This document shows, in pieces, positions 1 to 11,509 of a DNA stretch of 64,000 nt. A model generated the notes under the pieces. That model had not been told where the DNA came from. It ran no database searches and saw only the letters and a list, made by a program, of their open reading frames with translations. The DNA is from Cristatella mucedo (lineage: Eukaryota; Bryozoa; Phylactolaemata; Cristatellidae). The translations under genes and the position numbers were made by a program. Location of the stretch: contig WPIO01000016.1 of the NCBI GenBank assembly GCA_009760855.2, positions 4,545,001 to 4,609,000 of the forward strand. The letters are read 5' to 3'. The first letter of the stretch is position 1. Each line of letters opens with the position of its first letter.

Positions 1-1037
1 GCCATGCCGAGGACCAGTAACAGAGGTCTGACTGAAGCTCCACATGAGAATGAATCAAGATCACCCGGAGCCACTCTATTGCCTATAACGAGTCACCACT
101 CAGGGCCCCAACACAGTGATAGTATGGAATGTAAAGGGTTTGCACTCATTACTCACGTAGGAAATGATGGAGTGTATAGCACGGACTCAAGTATAAAAGG
201 CAGAGGGTTATCAGCTTCAAGTGTCCCATCTGACCCATGTCTGCCCTGAGACACACAAGCTGGCGAGTGCAAGCCAAAAAAAAATAATCAACATTGAGAG
301 TGAATGAGAGTTTCAGTAACACTAAAACCGAGCAAGCACACTTAAGGCTTCCTAGCCTACCTGGTGGTGCCTATTACCTGAGTATGGCACATCGTTTTGA
401 CCGACCAACACGCGGCAAAGGTGTGGCACAATTTGCAGAATCCTTGGTGGTGTGCATGCAGTGCCCCTCACTTGAGGTACTTTTGCCATTGGCAGGTGAT
501 GATTGCATAAAGTTTCGTTAATGAGTAATTTCTGCCTCTGGTGTGACTAACGGGAAGCAGTTCTAATAGGCAGATGGCACGGTGATCCTGTTTATGGTAG
601 GTAAAGGAATGAAGAAGTGTGCTTTCGTGAACAGAAGTCAGACAAACGTCAGCCTACATGCACAGTCAGCCTACTGACAGAAATGTCAGTACACAAACAG
701 CTGCTGAACCAAAGAAATGTCTGTCTCTTAGCAAGAGGTGAACAAGAGAAACACCAGCAAAGTTGGTGAGTCGCTCCACTACTAGTCCCCACCACCGAAG
801 TTTCAAGTTCAACCCCTGGACCATCAACAAATATTTTATAACTTGACACTCTACCAGCATGCTAACACCACAAAGCAAATCTGTCGGCTAGTTGAGCAAT
901 ATTTACAGATGCAATTTTCAAAACATTAATCTTACTGGTTTTTAGGTGAAAGGTATAAGATATATATGACAGACAGACAAAGAATTGTCATCTAAATATA
1001 AAAACCATGATAATGCAACAGCTGCTACTCAACATAC

Positions 1038-1151
1038 CGAATGGCTTCATCGTCACTACCACCAACATGTTCCATAATCTCAAAGATAATGCTTTGGTCG
1101 GTGTCGTTATGGACAAATACTTCCTGACTGTCCTGCACTTCTCGTAAAGTA
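1038..1151 (-). CDS. RANGRF: RANGRF/Mog1-like protein, exon 2
   Basis: Internal exon read on the minus strand, with an acceptor (TTTGTCTTTCAG) before 1151 and a donor (GTATGT) after 1038. It encodes 37 full codons starting TLREVQDSQEVFVH and containing DTDQSII, the conserved core of the Mog1/RANGRF family (human [22 protein letters not shown]; yeast STLREVPDTQEVYV). Known family role: binds the GTPase Ran, promotes nucleotide release and supports nuclear transport; in vertebrates it also affects Nav1.5 trafficking. Entry is phase 2 and joins exactly to exon 1 at 9568-9647, making a serine codon (AG+T) and the family sequence DVSTLRE. The exon ends in phase 2 after ...DDEAI. The next family block (YHFED-like) was not found between 1 and 1037, so it probably lies outside the window. 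Confidence 0.88.
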
Positions 1152-2485
1152 CTGAAAGACAAAAGATGGTTAGCCTGAATCCTTTAAGGGACCAGGGAAA
1201 AATATAACTGTAGTAAGGGCGGTAAGGTCAATCAATATACACCATGCTATTCACCGCGAATATGGCAGCAATAAGATTAAAGCTAAATTTGGAGCAGCTA
1301 TAAATAGCTACTTGACAAATACACGGTTGAATAAGAGAGAGTGCCTCAAGACAGGTGCCTTGAGATAGCATAGCATGAGCTCATTCAGTTATCAGCTAGT
1401 AGTACGGGCCATCTGCTAGGAGAGCCATTAACGGCACTTCCGAACTGCCAAATATGCTCATAGAATGCTAGAGCTAATAACCATCGGCAACTAGCTAATA
1501 CTCGTGGTGCATATTTGTAAAGCAGAAAACCTTCTATCGGATGTTCAATGATTTGCAATATACCAAGACAAGCTGCAGTGGCATGTGGCAGGCACAGAGC
1601 AGCAAACCATGCAAGATATGGATAAGTTGAACGACAGCAGCAACAGAAGCTAGAATGCTGGACGGCTACTATGGGGCACATTGAATTAAAGCATAATACA
1701 GTACTCAACTCGATAGAAAGTGGCTTCTCTGGTGCCCAGCAAGCCTGCAGGCCAGCCATAAGGCCTGCCTGCCATCAGTTCACTTCTGACTTCCTATTAT
1801 TCTCATTTTACAAATCAAAATACGGAACACCGTGCCCAAATGTACACAGAAGCAGTGCTCTCTCCCAGCATTTAAAAGACAAGAACAAATGGTGAGTGGT
1901 CACGGTGAGGTGGTAGCACCTGGAATGTGCATGACGTCACGACCCCAGGATCCTGACTGTACCCTGCACAGCAATATTGAAACAAAAGCTATAAAAAACT
2001 GTTCTGCGACTTTGAATCGATTATATCTAAATATTTGATCTGAAAATAATGACTAAACAAAATGATCCTGGATACATATCCGGAAGCATCTTGGCATACC
2101 TCGGCATCACGCACAATGGTACTTGCCTGTACCTCCCAGATTACAGTTATCTTAAACTTCACCAGTAAAAAGGCTTCTCATTAAGCGGCCTATAGAACTC
2201 AAAGGTCCTGATATTCTCTTGTGGGTCCCTTCATTTTCTTGTTCCGGCTCAGCAATCTGAAAAAACACTCCTGATGTGCCCTCACACCTCTCCTTCTATG
2301 TGCCTTAACTTCTCATGCAACTACAATTTAGAACTCCAGCAGCTGATTTCATGACATCCACTAGTTGACATTTATAACCAAACAAACATTCCACCAGTTC
2401 CTCGTGGCTTAACAACGATAGCACTCGGGAAGACCTGTATCTCTCCATGCCCTTTACATATGCTGGAAAGGGAGCTTACTCCTTC

Positions 2486-2638
2486 GTCTAAGCCCCGGAG
2501 GTAAGGTACTCGCTCTTCACGAACCAGTCGTGGGTTCGAGTCCTGCAGCAGGCAATCTATTATTACCAACTGAAAGTGGTGGTGAAAGCCATTAAGGCTC
2601 TTTTGTTGCTACACAACTGAGGCTGTTAAATTAACTGA
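2486..2638 (+). mobile_element. SINE-B copy
   Basis: tRNA-like head with B box GGGTTCGAGTCC, then the SINE-B body (GCAATC...GGTGAAAGCCATTAAGGCTC) and the tail GAGGCTGTTAAAT. Confidence 0.7.
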
Positions 2639-3137
2639 CCTTACGACTGTTTTTAATGAGTGTATGCTAAATGCAAGCGTATAATGGATATTTTTACAAT
2701 GACGAAGCAAAGGCTGTGAGGAAAAGGCAGACTTTAGCTTCTTTTTAAACATTAAGAAGTCAGAGGATGTCACAATGTCAGTCAGCAGTGTCTCAGGTTT
2801 TGAGAGCAGAGGAACTGAAGGCATATTCCTAAAACCATTCGCAGTTGCTTAGATTCACAACTAAACCACCTGAGAGTCAAAGGGGCAGCTGGTCCGATGG
2901 GAAGTCTGACTAGCAAGATATTTAGATAAAGATGCTGGAGCACAAGAATGATGAAATCAAAACAAGATTGAAAGAACCTTTTGTCTGTGTGCTACGTTAT
3001 AACGAGAGGCAGTGACAGTTGGTGAGAGGCCGTTTAATTCGGCAGTTGTGACATTCCAGACAGACAGGCCTGGCTGTACAGCTAGTTCGTTAGGCGACCA
3101 CATCAGATCCACAATCAAGTCTGCCTACTTTCAACTA

Positions 3138-3307
3138 AAAAAAAATCATGCTGATTTATTTAACAGCCTCTTTTGTATAGCGACAGGAGAGCCTTTACGG
3201 CTATCACCACTGCTTGCAGCAGCAATAAAGAATCGCCCAACACAGGATTCAAACCCGTGGACAGAGGTCAATAACAGCAACTGCCTTACCTAGAGAGCCA
3301 CCACGGC
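3138..3307 (-). mobile_element. SINE-B inserted in LINE-A, with target-site duplication
   Basis: tRNA-derived SINE in minus orientation. It is flanked by TCAACTA at 3131-3137 and 3308-3314, a 7-bp direct repeat. Removing the SINE and one repeat restores the LINE-A reading frame SAYFQL-HNIAKIR, so the duplication is the insertion site. Confidence 0.83.
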
Positions 3308-4010
3308 TCAACTACATAATATTGCTAAAATTCGGGCTGGTTTAGACAGGGATATCACATCTAAGTTGGTCCATGCATTAGTGAAATCCCGTCTGGACTT
3401 ATGTAACTCACTGCTTGCTGGTCTACCGGCCTAAGCAATCAGGCGCTTACAGCTGGTGCAAAACTCGGCAGCTATGCTTGTCTGTCGTCAGCTGCACAGT
3501 TGCCAAATCACACCCCTTCTCGTCGACCTGTACTGGCTCCCAGTCAAGCAATGCACCGACTTCAAGGTGTTGTCACTCATTTTTAGGTTCCGTCCTTCTT
3601 TGGCTCCAGCCTACCTATCAGATCTACTCCCCCACCAGGCTAAGCACACACATTTCGGAATCCAATTGTTTATATATACTTCGTACAAACCTCAAATCCT
3701 TTGGAGACCACGCCTTTAGTGAATATGCTCCCAAAGCCTGGAACTCACTCCCGACTTGCATCATGACATCTCCTGACTGGAACACATTTCAAAAGTAACT
3801 AAAAATGCACCTATTTATGACAGCATTTAATGGGTCCCTGTGATTCGTTCTTTATGTGCTTATTCGTGCTGACAATGTGCATGCTGCCACTAACCATACT
3901 TGCAAGCTGACTCTGTGCATGTCACCCTTAACCATGTTATTCTTGTTGTTTATTTAGCATGGTACCACTCACCATTCGATCGTGTTTCCTTTGCAGCAAA
4001 TGTAAGCATC

Positions 4011-4196
<186 letters not shown>

Positions 4197-4637
4197 GATT
4201 GAGTTTTCTGTGGGCGCTTTACCGTGTATTATTACCACTGAAAAAGCATCATAAGTACAGATACAAAGATCTGAAGGTAGCAATTGACGGAAGTCTAGAT
4301 CAAACGTCACAAATGTATGCACCAGCTTGGCTGCGAAAGGCCTTATTTTAGCAAGCCCACATTTTTGGCAATGTCATGTTGCTAAAAGTAGACTGCTAAA
4401 ACAGACTTGACTGCCGAGCTGATGCAGTCAAGTAGGTCATTTTGGACTAAGACGTCCAGATTTCAACCAAAGGCTATAAGAGATCTCTGGCCTAGAGAAA
4501 TTTAGCAGGTTAGGCTTTCTAGTTTCTGAGTGACTCTAGATTTGACCATAACTAGTTAGTTTCATCTTCCCTCAATCCGACGAAGGTTGCTGCCATCTAA
4601 ATGTGAATGTCAGCAAAATAAAAAATAAAAAAACTCT

Positions 4638-4796
4638 AGCTGATTAAGCAGCCTCTTTTGCATAGCGACAGAAGAGCCTTTACAGCTATCACCACCGCTT
4701 GCAGCAGCGATCAAGTATCACCCACCGCAGGAATTGAACCCACGACCTCAGTCCCGAGGTCGTGAAAGCAACCGCCTTACCTAGTGTGCCATCATA
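4638..4796 (-). mobile_element. SINE-B copy
   Basis: Near-complete copy in minus orientation. B box complement GAATTGAACCC, and a strong small palindrome CACGACCTC...GAGGTCGTG corresponding to the tRNA variable-arm region. Confidence 0.78.
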
Positions 4797-5045
4797 TGCT
4801 GTAAGGGAGTTAGGAAAGTTTACCGCCCTGGAAAGCATGTAAGGATCAAAGCACACGTACAGCTACATGTGCCGTCTGTTTAAAAATGAAGCCACGATTG
4901 TACTTGGAAATTATATCAATTAGAGGGAGGTGATAAATGTAAAAAAAAAGTGGACCTGAAACCGACTCCTAGAGTATCACATACTTAAAAGACCTACTGG
5001 ATGACCATTGTATCTATGCACTGGAATCGCACACAGACACAGGAA

Positions 5046-5225
5046 TAATAACTATTACTATAATACGTTATTTGTTTAGTGCCATACAGAACTAAATCTC
5101 TCTTTCTATTTCTCTCTCTCTAGGCACTTTACAAATGCTATAGGAGAAGCATGTCAATACGGTTAATGCTAGCTTGCACAGTGTCAACGTGCGTAAGCAT
5201 ATTAGGAATTAATTCACATGGAACT
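5046..5225 (-). mobile_element. LINE-A 3' end (old)
   Basis: Complement of the hairpin tail and the conserved 3' UTR (GCACAGTGTCAACGTGCGTAAGC), with a short TC expansion in the tail. Confidence 0.65.
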
Positions 5226-6127
5226 AAACAATTGCTGTGCAGTGTCAGTGATATTCAGACGAGATGATAGGGACTCCAGAAGGACTGGGTGCGATAAGTG
5301 GTATCAAAGCCTGCCGAGAACTAGAACTGGAGAACTAGAAGGAAGACTCTAATCAGTCAGCACTCTTGAGAGGGTCGTAATACTCACAGCAGTGCTAACT
5401 CTATGGAGTGGTGTGCTCTACAAACTATTTGGAACAATAATAATGATGGTACTTATATATAAACCTAAGAGATCTATACCCCATTCTAAATATTTTACTA
5501 AAACTTACTGGCTGGGTTTGAAGATGCAAGAGTTTAGTTGGTCTGTCACTACTTGCTCTAATATCCCTGATAAGAATTCTATTGAGCATGTGTTTCAAAT
5601 GGTTGCAACCCTTGCACTGCACGTACATATTTAGTCACAAACGGATGCATGAACTGCAAACGTTTTGCCTGAAAAGTCAGCGTATAATGCTGTCTGCAAT
5701 GACCATTTGAGAAAAAGACCTTGGGAAAATCGTCCTTTCTGCACCATAAATCTGAGCGTCTTAGATATTGCATTTATAATGAGCATTTATATTATAATGT
5801 GCATTTAGCCGATGGCAATAAAGAGACTGACATTCAATGCACTGCACTCAACCACTGATTGCAGCATTGCAAGTCAATGTCATCAAATTACTAAATTAAA
5901 AGAAAGCAGAAGCATACAAGACACTTGCAAATTAAAAGCCAGGTTTGGAAACCATGAAAGTGTAAATTTAACTAAGGTCATTTCCAGCAACAGAGTCACA
6001 GATTAATGGGAAATATGCCCTACACAGCACTCGAGAAGCATTCATAGTTTAAGCATCACATATATCACCCTGGCACATTAGCACATGGCGGTGCAGCAGA
6101 TACAGACAGCATCAGTATGAGAATAGC

Positions 6128-6262
6128 GCCCAAAGAGAGCTACATCTCTTCGTGGGCATTTTACATGTGCTGAAAGGAACCATGTCAATAGCTTAGTGAT
6201 AATACGCACTATACCAGCATGCATAGGCACACAACGGAAATCCCCACGCAAGGGGGCAAATG
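6128..6262 (-). mobile_element. LINE-A 3' end relic
   Basis: Degenerate complement of the tail (GAGCTACATCTCTTCGTGGGC) followed by 3' UTR traces (ATGCATAGGCACAC). Confidence 0.45.
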
Positions 6263-6907
6263 CTGCAAGGAACAGATGGGTTTTGCTTTGCTTCTTATCA
6301 AATGTCGTCGAGTAAGGGGATGTTGCAAAAATGGGTCTTTCGAATAACAACGAGAATCAAATCCCTATCCGGCCGTTCTACGACTACCTGCAAGAGAATA
6401 CAAAATAACCAAGGGATAATATGACTTTCGACATCCCCTGCTTCGACATGCATGCAACAGCATCACATGACCAGCTTTTTCTCTAGCATATTAAAGTGTC
6501 CAGAAAGAGATTGAGTCCTTTAACGGTGAGTTATTATGAGAGATTGAGTCCTTTAACGCACACATTTCTTATCGTTGTTATTAAGTACAGGCAACGGGCA
6601 ACGGTCTATAGCGTCAAGGTCATCTCTGGTCTCTGCGGAATCGCTAGGTGAACAACGGACACACTTACTCTCGGGTGCAAAAAAGTCCTCTCGGTATGAC
6701 TGCCACAGTTGTGGCTGTAAATTGGTTTGGGTAATAAGATTGTTACCCATCTACGATGCGAGGCACACTAAAGTTATGCGAAGCATGGGGAAATATTTAT
6801 TGGCAGCCCAAAAACAAACAAATATGATGCTGGCATGTATGTGTTCAGTGTGTGATGCCCGACCACTACTCTTTATGATCTCCCTTGTCTGGCCAGGCAT
6901 TAAGGCC

Positions 6908-7050
6908 AAGCTGGTTTGGCCCAGTGGCTAAGATGCTCGACCCGACCAACGTCTGGCCAAGGTCGCAGGCTCGAGCCCCATGGCATATGTGAAGCACTTG
7001 AATAGAGATTAACTTCTCTTAGGGCACAATGCAAATGAATTTTATATATA
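6908..7050 (+). mobile_element. SINE-A copy inside the Tc1 remnant
   Basis: tRNA-like A box TGGCCCAGTGGCTAAG, B box GGCTCGAGCCCC, then the tail GTGAAGCACTTGAATAGAGATT ... AAATGAATTTTATA. It interrupts the left Tc1 arm, so it is younger than that insertion. Confidence 0.85.
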
Positions 7051-7072
7051 GTCATACATAAGGCCACGGGCT

Positions 7073-7348
7073 TCAGCATAGTCTATTCTGCTGCAGCACA
7101 TTCCACCGAGCCTGAGTTCTACCGAAAAGGTCGGTTACTGGTGTCGGCCGAACACCCAGCGTCCAACGCCAGTCGGTATTGCTCCATAGCCGTTCTATGG
7201 GGTTCAAATCAGGCGACTGGCAAGGCCACTGCAACAGCACAAAACAAGTATACGTCGAAAAGCACTTCACTGGCCTGGGAGTTAGCACAGGGTCGCTATC
7301 TAGCTGCAAAATGTAACGACCCCTACCCAAGCAAGCGTTGAAAACCAA
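7073..7348 (-). pseudogene. Tc1/mariner transposase C-terminal remnant (left arm)
   Basis: Minus-strand remnant containing LQLDSDP and WPCQSPDLNPIERLW. These correspond to the second catalytic Asp and the final Glu region of Tc1-type DDE transposases, roughly the expected 34 residues apart. The N-terminal part is absent. Similarity to the right arm (7373-7565) continues into the 3' flank at 6680-6905, but a SINE-A insertion at 6908-7050 interrupts it. Transposase would cut and paste element DNA in the nucleus; this copy is dead. Confidence 0.85.
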
Positions 7349-7372
7349 CTTGCTTGACCAACAATAACTTCA

Positions 7373-7565
7373 ATGAAGTACTTTTTGACGTATCCTTGAT
7401 TGGTGCTACAGCCTTGGCCTAGCCATTTGCCTGATTTGAACCCTATAGAACGATTATGTGGCGATACCAACACGTGTCGGAGGCTGGCTATTCGACCTAC
7501 ACTAGTAGCCGACCTTTTCAGTAAAACTCAGGCTCAGTGGAATGCGCTGCAGCAGAACAGACGAC
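7373..7565 (+). pseudogene. Tc1/mariner transposase C-terminal remnant (right arm)
   Basis: Plus-strand copy of the same transposase end: PDLNPIERLC, then RPTLVADLFSKTQAQWNALQ. The invariant Trp after NPIERL is replaced by Cys. It is oriented opposite to the left-arm copy and followed by the same 3' flank (7566-7860) without a SINE, making a head-to-head inverted pair. Confidence 0.82.
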
Positions 7566-7907
7566 GCTGAAGCTTGTGGTCTTAATGGCTGTCCATACAA
7601 GCGAGATCATAAAGAATCGCAGTCGGACAACGCCACACACTAAAAGCACACATGCCAGCGGCATATTTGCTTGTTTTTGGGCTGCCAATAAACACTCTCC
7701 CATGCTTCGCGTAACTTTAGTGTGCCTCGCATCGTAGAAAACACTCTTATTACCCGAACCAATTTACAGTCACAGCAGCGGCGGCCATACTGCGAGTGTT
7801 TTTTCTCGCCTGGGTGCATGTACGAGGTACGTGTGAACATAATTCGAAACTCCTACAAGTGGTGAGACTTCAAATGGTCGCCATGCTGGACTTTCGATAT
7901 CATCGAT

Positions 7908-8815
7908 AATAATAATAATAATACACTTGATAAAGTGCCCTCAGAGAACTCGATCTCTTTCTAGGCGCTTTACATTTGCTGCAAAGGGAAATGCAATTGA
8001 ATGGTGAGTAAAATCATGCTTGACAAACAAACAAGATGAATAACATGGTTAGGGGTGACATGCACAGGGTCAGCATGCAAATGTGGTTAGTGACAGCATG
8101 CACAGTGTCAGCACGCATAAGCACATCAAGGACGAATCACAGGGACCCACTAAATGCTGTCCTAAATAGGTGCGTTTTTAAATTCTTTTTAAATGTGGTC
8201 AGGTCAGGGGATGTTCCGACGCAGGTCGGGAGGGAGTTCCAGGCTTTAGGAACATACGAACTAAATGCACGGTCTCCACAGGATTTGAGGTTTGTACGGG
8301 GTATTTGTAGACTGTTGGATTCCGAAAAGCAGATGGTACGATGCTTGGCCTGGTGGGGGAGTAGATCTGAGAGATAGACTGGAGCCAAAGAATGAAGTGA
8401 CCTAAAAGTGAGCAACAAAATGTTGAAGTCAATCCGTTACTTGACTGGTAGCCAGTGCAGGTCGGCGAGAAGTGGAGTAATGTGGCAACTTCGACGCTCA
8501 CGACAGACAAGCCGAGCTGCAGAGTTTTGCACCAGCTGCAATCGCCTGATCGCACATGCCGGTATGCCAGCGAGCAGTGTTGCAGAAGTCGAGACGGGAT
8601 GTCACGAATGCATTGACCAACCTGGACGTGGTATCCTTATCTAAACAAGCCCAATTTTTAGCAATGTTATGAAGCTGAAACTAGGCAGATTTGACTGTGG
8701 AGCTGATATGGTCGTCTAACGAGAGGTCGCTTTGGAATATGACACCTAGATTTCGAGCTGATTCAACAGGAGATATGCTGGCAGAGCCAATTTTGAGCGA
8801 TATCCGATGACTTCG
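7908..8815 (-). mobile_element. LINE-A copy, 5'-truncated
   Basis: Minus-strand copy with ATT-repeat end, hairpin, 3' UTR, then coding sequence ending ...WNSLPTCVGTSPDLTTFKKN and LKTHLFRTAFSGSL-stop. Upstream it reads VYLSDLLPHQAKHRT, SCHITPLLADLHWLPVK and relics as far as the NLGV-type block near 8760. Frameshifts and stops are present. Confidence 0.87.
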
Positions 8816-9567
8816 TGGCTGTCGGTGCACTTCCCGTAGCCAACAGTCTCCATCTCGAGAAACAAGAACAGGGTAAGAAGAGGCCCAGTCAAGTCACGTG
8901 ATGGTCGTGGCAGGCGCGAATAAGCGAGCAGCCGTTACGGATGTCTGTAAAGGAAATACTGGAGCCGGCAGCGAAAGTGACCATCACGCATCCATTCTCT
9001 GACGGAACTGCGAAAGCGACTTTCACACAGTCGCAGATCTGCCGAGAAGAAGCACCTGCACCTGTCGCCAAATGCCTTTAGGAGAAAAAAAAGACGGCTA
9101 TTTGACTGTTCTGTTCCTGAAGGGACAAGGCTCGGAATAGTTCGGTAAGGCAGACAGAGCTCATCAGTAGCCAGCCTCGTACGTAAACCAGAATGTACTG
9201 TATACCCTCTTAGCTACAGCGAGCCGATGCAGCTCTCTGGAACGCGCGACTGAATTTCCTCCTCACTAAAAGTCCAGCATGGCGATCACATTCCGCACAT
9301 ATCTGAGAATTTTTGGAATTTTTAGACAGTTCTGCCAGTACCAAGTTACAGCGGTGTCTAGCTTAGAAATAAGGAAGCTAGTAACGTCTTGAAATTACGA
9401 CTTTTTAAAACTAACGTCCGCATAATCGACGAAGGGCGCGAAGAGGTGGAAAGACAGACGGCACAACACTGGTTGCCAGACGAACGTCGGGAGACAAACC
9501 CACCTCCGTCAGACTAATTATTCTCGCCGTAAGCGCTGGGGCTCGGCGTAACCCACTTCGGACTGAC

Positions 9568-9647
9568 CTTACATCGACTGCGGCTGGCGGTATAACGACA
9601 GTGAGAGCCCCTCCGAACAAGCCGACTGTTTTTGGCTGCGACTCCAT
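9568..9647 (-). CDS. RANGRF: RANGRF/Mog1-like protein, exon 1 (start)
   Basis: First coding exon, minus strand, 26 codons plus 2 bases. The ATG at 9647 has G at -3 and G at +4. The peptide contains LFGGALTVVIPPAAVDV, matching the Mog1 N-terminal block (yeast LYGGAITTVVPPGFIDA). Three possible GT donors lie close together. Only AAG|GTCAGT (exon end 9568) has the phase that restores DVSTLRE with exon 2. The frame stays open upstream to 9764, so a longer N-terminus is possible, but family similarity begins only at LFGG. The intron to exon 2 is about 8.4 kb and is full of transposon remnants. Confidence 0.87.
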
Positions 9648-10410
9648 ACCGGTGGAGACAAGGAACACAAGCACGCGCCAGGGCGGAGCTTGAAATGTGG
9701 CGTAGCAATACCTTCTGTTGTTAGCGAGAGTACGAGTGGTTGCTCGAAACAAGCTTATATACATAAAAGTCCTTATTTTTCTATAAAAATATATCGCATT
9801 TAAATTAATTTGTATGACGAGTCACGATAGTAGGAGCATGCTACCCTTTAAGTTATCCCGGTAGACGACCTCTGACCCATATACGTGGTTACGGTAACTC
9901 GGCGACTTTATTAGCTCTATAGTTTTGTCGGATTGTTATGCAGGATATTTGAACCAGTACCACAGAGCTTGATTGATAGATGCACTCGCAGTTTAGTTCT
10001 TAACTGTTGTGTGATTGCTTGCAAAAGACTCTGGTGATGGGGTCGGGTATAAGTCAATTAAAATGACTCCTTTTGTTAGCAGGAGGCAAAAGTGGCCTAC
10101 GCTTAGCCAGCAGCAAAAGCAAGAATGTATGGACGCCATTGCCTCCAAAGCTGACCCTTTTCTTGAAATACCGCGGAATAGCTTTGCGGAACATTGATCA
10201 GCAGCCGTTACAAACAGCTGTGAATATGATCCTGCGAGCAAACTTTTCCTTTGTCATGAATAAAAAAAATAGAAGGAATAATCCGAAAGCTTGTGCTGAA
10301 AGACTTTATTGCAGTTTCCAGCCACTCGATAATGCCCTTGGAGTTTTCTGAGATTTTAGCTTCGTACCTCAGAGCCGTTTGTCTGGTTTAACAGAGTGGG
10401 GCTGAGACGG
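9648..10410. other. Upstream region of RANGRF, no recognised feature
   Basis: Immediately upstream of the minus-strand start, so promoter and 5' UTR are expected here. No TATA box at a convincing position and no recognised repeat up to the GA tract at 10419. Confidence 0.35.
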
Positions 10411-10412
10411 AG

Positions 10413-10418
<6 letters not shown>

Positions 10419-10488
<70 letters not shown>
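10419..10488 (+). repeat. (GA)n microsatellite
   Basis: About 35 uninterrupted GA units. Confidence 0.97.
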
Positions 10489-10490
<2 letters not shown>

Positions 10491-10721
10491 GAGGGATGGA
10501 GAAACAGAGGATAAGAGAGCCAACGCGATTCGCCGATCAGTTAATGGTGCTGATCCTAACCGGGTGCCGCCGATTTTATTCGAATGCATTCGGGTGTATT
10601 TCGGACCCCTCACGCGAGCATGCAGGCTACAGTCAATGTTCCAGAAGAGGATCAAACCGTTTACCCTGTGGCACGGCCCTCTATCTTGGGAGCGATGGAA
10701 GTAATCATTGATATCCAACGG

Positions 10722-10826
10722 GTAATAATATAATTCAATTGTATATCGGCTTAAGATAATTTCTGCTCACGTGCCTCACATATGCCACGAGGCTCGATCC
10801 CACGACCTCGGCCAGAGTACTAAAAT
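10722..10826 (-). mobile_element. SINE-A copy, partial
   Basis: Complement of the tail and body (GTGCCTCACATATGCCACGAG) and B box (GGCTCGATCCCACGACCTC); the head is lost. Confidence 0.7.
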
Positions 10827-11223
10827 TTGCCAAGGATAACGTCAGCCTGTATGGACAATCTACTCTCTGCTTTCTCTTACCACATCGGAGCTGCCCACTC
10901 GCAGCTGCATTCGAGCACCGGCTGCTTGAATACATTTACAGGTGGCTGACAGAAAACCCTAACGGCCACGTCTCCTACCGTTTGAGGACATTATATTTTG
11001 TAATCTGTCGTCGTCTTTGCTCAGCACACCTTCTCAAAAACCCTATTCGACAAGCGAGAGTCGCTTGGCCATCGGAAAGTTCGGTACCAGCACAGGGCTC
11101 ACTTTGCCACGACTGCCCCAGCAATAAATCTATTACCCAAAATTTCCAAGCCCTAGTCAGAGAAGGAGGGCTTTAACATGTGCTAACTGTATCACATCAT
11201 TCATGTTGTCTATCAAGCATGAG

Positions 11224-11508
11224 GAACTTACAAACACCTATTTAGGGCAGCATTTAGTGGGTCCCTGTGATTCGTCCTTCCTGTGCTTATTCGTGCTGAC
11301 ACTGTGCATGCTGCCACTAATCACATTTGCATGCTGACCCTGTGCATGTCACACCTAATCATATTATTCATTTCGTTTGTTTATCAAGCATGATATTACT
11401 CACCATTCAATTGCATTTCCCTTTGCAGCAAATGTAAAGCACCTAGAAAGAGATCAAGTTCTCTGAGGGCGCTTTATCAAGTGCATTATTATTATTTTAC
11501 TATTATTA
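11224..11508 (+). mobile_element. LINE-A 3' end
   Basis: Starts in the last codons (ACACCTATTTAGGGCAGCAT), then the full 3' UTR, hairpin (AAAGCACC...GGGCGCTTT) and ATT repeats. Confidence 0.88.
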
Positions 11509-11509
11509 T

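Larger units (their letters stand above)
6680..7860. repeat. Large inverted repeat of two Tc1/mariner remnants
   Basis: The left arm (about 6680-7270, minus the SINE) and right arm (about 7370-7860) are reverse complements. Shared blocks include GCGAGGCACACTAAAGTTA (left) and its complement near 7710, and the CCTGATTTGAACCC box. Both arms lack the transposase N-terminus, and the centre is a spacer of about 100 bp. Confidence 0.8.

Noticed and set aside
157-245. Possible RANGRF exon 3 on the minus strand (acceptor CTCAG, donor GTGAGT)
   Set aside because: Splice signals are good, but in the phase required by exon 2 the peptide (ADMGQMGHLKLITL...) has no Mog1 similarity; the other open frame does not fit the phase.
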